Positions 5,088 through 6,172 of a stretch of 6,172 nucleotides of DNA are shown here, one piece after another (positions within the stretch are counted from its first letter, which is position 1; each line of letters begins with the position of its first letter). The stretch is from FEN-1297 sp046705645. GTDB taxonomy: Bacteria; Bacteroidota; Ignavibacteria; Ignavibacteriales; Ignavibacteriaceae. The notes beneath the pieces were generated by a model. It saw only the letters and a program-made list of their open reading frames with translations, was not told where the DNA came from and searched no databases. The position numbers and the translations under genes were made by a program. Where the stretch lies: assembly GCA_046705645.1 (NCBI GenBank), contig JBJKQE010000092.1:1-6172 (forward strand), in the 5' to 3' direction.

Positions 5088-6172
5088 TCATTTGAGCAGA
5101 ACCATTTTTTTAGTTTGAATATTATTTCCCTCCCTTAATTGATAAAAATAAACTCCGCTGGTTAAATTTTTAGGATTGAAATTAACGCTATGCTCACCGG
5201 CAGTTTGAAATTTATTTATTAAATCGTAAACTCTCTGTCCTAGTACATTATAAACAGTTAATTTTACAATTCCGGCTTTTGCGATGTTATAATTTATTTT
5301 TGTCGTAGGATTAAAAGGATTGGGATAATTTTGATCTAGAACGAATTTTGAAGGTAATTCATTTGGAGTAGTTTTTACTGAAGTAAATACATCCGACAAA
5401 GGACGTTTCCACACGCCGTCACCATAAGTTCCTATATATACTTCTTTGCCGTTTGTACCGCTGGACGAAACAGCAAATGATTCGATAGTTTCGTTATTCA
5501 GACCATCGTCTATTTTAGTCCAAATAGAGCTGTTATTAGTTTTGAGAAATACATGGTTAGTGCCGACAAAAACAAGTGAATCTACAGCCATTAGAGAAGA
5601 AATATAATTAATTGTTAACCCATTGTTATCCTGCAACCACTTAAATGTATTAATATTTGTAACAAATACACCGCCATGAACAGTTCCGGTATAAACAGAT
5701 GAATCAGATACAGCAAGACAAGTAATAAGAGTATCGGTTAAACCATTATTTATTTGCGCCCAGTTTGTGCCGTTATCTGTTGTTACAAAAACTCCGTGAT
5801 TAGTTCCTGCAAAAATATCTGGAATGCCTGAATTATTTGGTGATGCGGCCAAAGCACTAATGTGAGTGCCTGGCAAGCCATTGTTTACTTGCGACCAATC
5901 AGAGCCGTCATTTGTTGATAGGAAAACCCCTGCATCGGTTCCGGCAAAAATATTTTTACCTGAGGTCATAATTGAATTAATACTTATATTAGTCAAACCG
6001 TTATTCGATTGAGACCAGTTTGTCCCATTATTGGTTGAGATATAAACTCCGCCATCAATAGTGCCTGCGAAAATACTATTGCCTCCGGAACCATTATTCA
6101 TTACGGCAATAGAATTTACAAAAGGCAAAGTCAAACCATTATTTTCTAAAGTCCACTCCGCTCCATCGTCAG
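5088..6172 (-). CDS. Secreted Asp-box/propeller-repeat protein with T9SS C-terminal sorting domain (5' end beyond window)
   Basis: The frame is open from the window edge to a TGA at 5090-5088, giving 360 visible residues. A TTG at 6134 could be taken as the start, but the 12 codons before it read DDGAEWTLENNG, an obvious part of the same repeat, so the TTG encodes an internal Leu and the true start lies further upstream. About residues 1-256 are six repeats of 39-46 residues with Asp-box-like S/T-x-D/N-x-G-x-x-W turns (STNDGSDW, TTDNGTNW), then NNGL and an IFAGTxxGVF strand, resembling BNR/sortilin-like propellers. Residues 276-360 are a type A T9SS sorting domain (FVLDQNYPNPFNPTTKI, then VKLTVYNVLGQRV, SGVYFYQLREG and terminal KKMVLLK). 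The protein is therefore expected to cross the outer membrane by type IX secretion and be released or surface-anchored. No catalytic motif is visible and its function is unknown. It lies 135 nt upstream of the sensor kinase on the same strand. Confidence 0.88.
   Translation of the reverse strand, partial: DDGAEWTLENNGLTLPFVNSIAVMNNGSGGNSIFAGTIDGGVYISTNNGTNWSQSNNGLTNISINSIMTSGKNIFAGTDAGVFLSTNDGSDWSQVNNGLPGTHISALAASPNNSGIPDIFAGTNHGVFVTTDNGTNWAQINNGLTDTLITCLAVSDSSVYTGTVHGGVFVTNINTFKWLQDNNGLTINYISSLMAVDSLVFVGTNHVFLKTNNSSIWTKIDDGLNNETIESFAVSSSGTNGKEVYIGTYGDGVWKRPLSDVFTSVKTTPNELPSKFVLDQNYPNPFNPTTKINYNIAKAGIVKLTVYNVLGQRVYDLINKFQTAGEHSVNFNPKNLTSGVYFYQLREGNNIQTKKMVLLK
5091..5345 (-). other. T9SS type A C-terminal sorting domain (within the secreted protein)
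   Basis: The last 85 residues match the well-known T9SS sorting tail. It opens FVLDQNYPNPFNPTTKI, continues with a strand and turn VKLTVYNVLGQRV, then SGVYFYQL, and ends in a basic-hydrophobic KKMVLLK directly before the stop. In known cargo this domain is recognised at the outer membrane and usually removed. Its presence implies that the genome encodes the type IX secretion machinery, which is not seen in this window. Confidence 0.92.
5403..6172 (-). repeat. Six tandem Asp-box-like propeller repeats in the secreted protein
   Basis: The turn Trp occurs at visible residues 6, 52, 92, 137, 178 and 217, and the following [FY]xGT strand at 34, 75, 120, 160, 201 and 245, so the period is 39-46 residues (about 120-140 bp). 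The first four repeats keep W-[ST]-[LQ]-x-NNGL or close variants. Repeats five and six are more diverged (KWLQDNNGL, IWTKIDDGL). The array continues past the window edge, so the total number is unknown. Confidence 0.85.

Noticed and set aside
6132..6134. TTG as the start codon of the secreted protein
   Set aside because: The frame continues upstream in register with the repeats (DDGAEWTLENNG), so this codon is an internal leucine.
5403..6172. Tandem DNA repeats as a CRISPR array or a mobile element
   Set aside because: The periodicity is at the protein level (39-46 residue units in an open frame) with diverged DNA; there are no identical direct repeats with unique spacers and no transposase.

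Overview
The window is AT-rich, and every gene I can support lies on the minus strand. It probably comes from a Bacteroidota/Ignavibacteriota-type bacterium (FCB group). The main evidence is the C-terminal domain of the rightmost gene. It carries the motif LDQNYPNPFNPTT and ends in KKMVLLK, a type A sorting tail of type IX secretion (T9SS) cargo that is especially common in Ignavibacteria and relatives. Two further signs agree: the periplasmic-propeller histidine kinase architecture is frequent in this group, and no gene start has a clear Shine-Dalgarno sequence. The species cannot be named from this window.

Layout, in the order of transcription (right to left). (1) 6172-5088: the C-terminal part of a secreted protein made of Asp-box/beta-propeller-like repeats plus a T9SS sorting domain. 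Its 5' end lies beyond the window. (2) 5087-4953: a 135-nt spacer with an inverted repeat ending one base before the next start codon. (3) 4952-2034: a 972-residue sensor histidine kinase with a signal peptide, fourteen propeller blades, a Y_Y_Y domain, one membrane segment, and HisKA_3 and HATPase_c domains. (4) 1989-1360: its likely partner, a NarL/FixJ-type response regulator, 44 nt downstream. (5) 1359-1182: a very AT-rich spacer with three small inverted repeats. (6) 1181-171: a DHH/DHHA1 phosphoesterase of the NrnA type (nanoRNase / pAp phosphatase). (7) 178-1: the first 59 codons of an unrecognised protein whose start overlaps the nrnA stop by 8 nt.

How the genes may work together. Genes 3 and 4 form an orthodox two-component pair: the kinase would read a periplasmic or envelope signal through its double propeller and phosphorylate Asp55 of the regulator. 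The secreted repeat protein upstream may belong to the same locus, but nothing in the sequence proves it. NrnA and the overlapping small gene look like a separate, translationally coupled housekeeping unit. I see no mobile element, CRISPR array, tRNA or rRNA, and no clearly undescribed system. The best leads are the inverted repeat at the kinase start, the two departures from kinase consensus motifs, and the open 5' end of the secreted protein.
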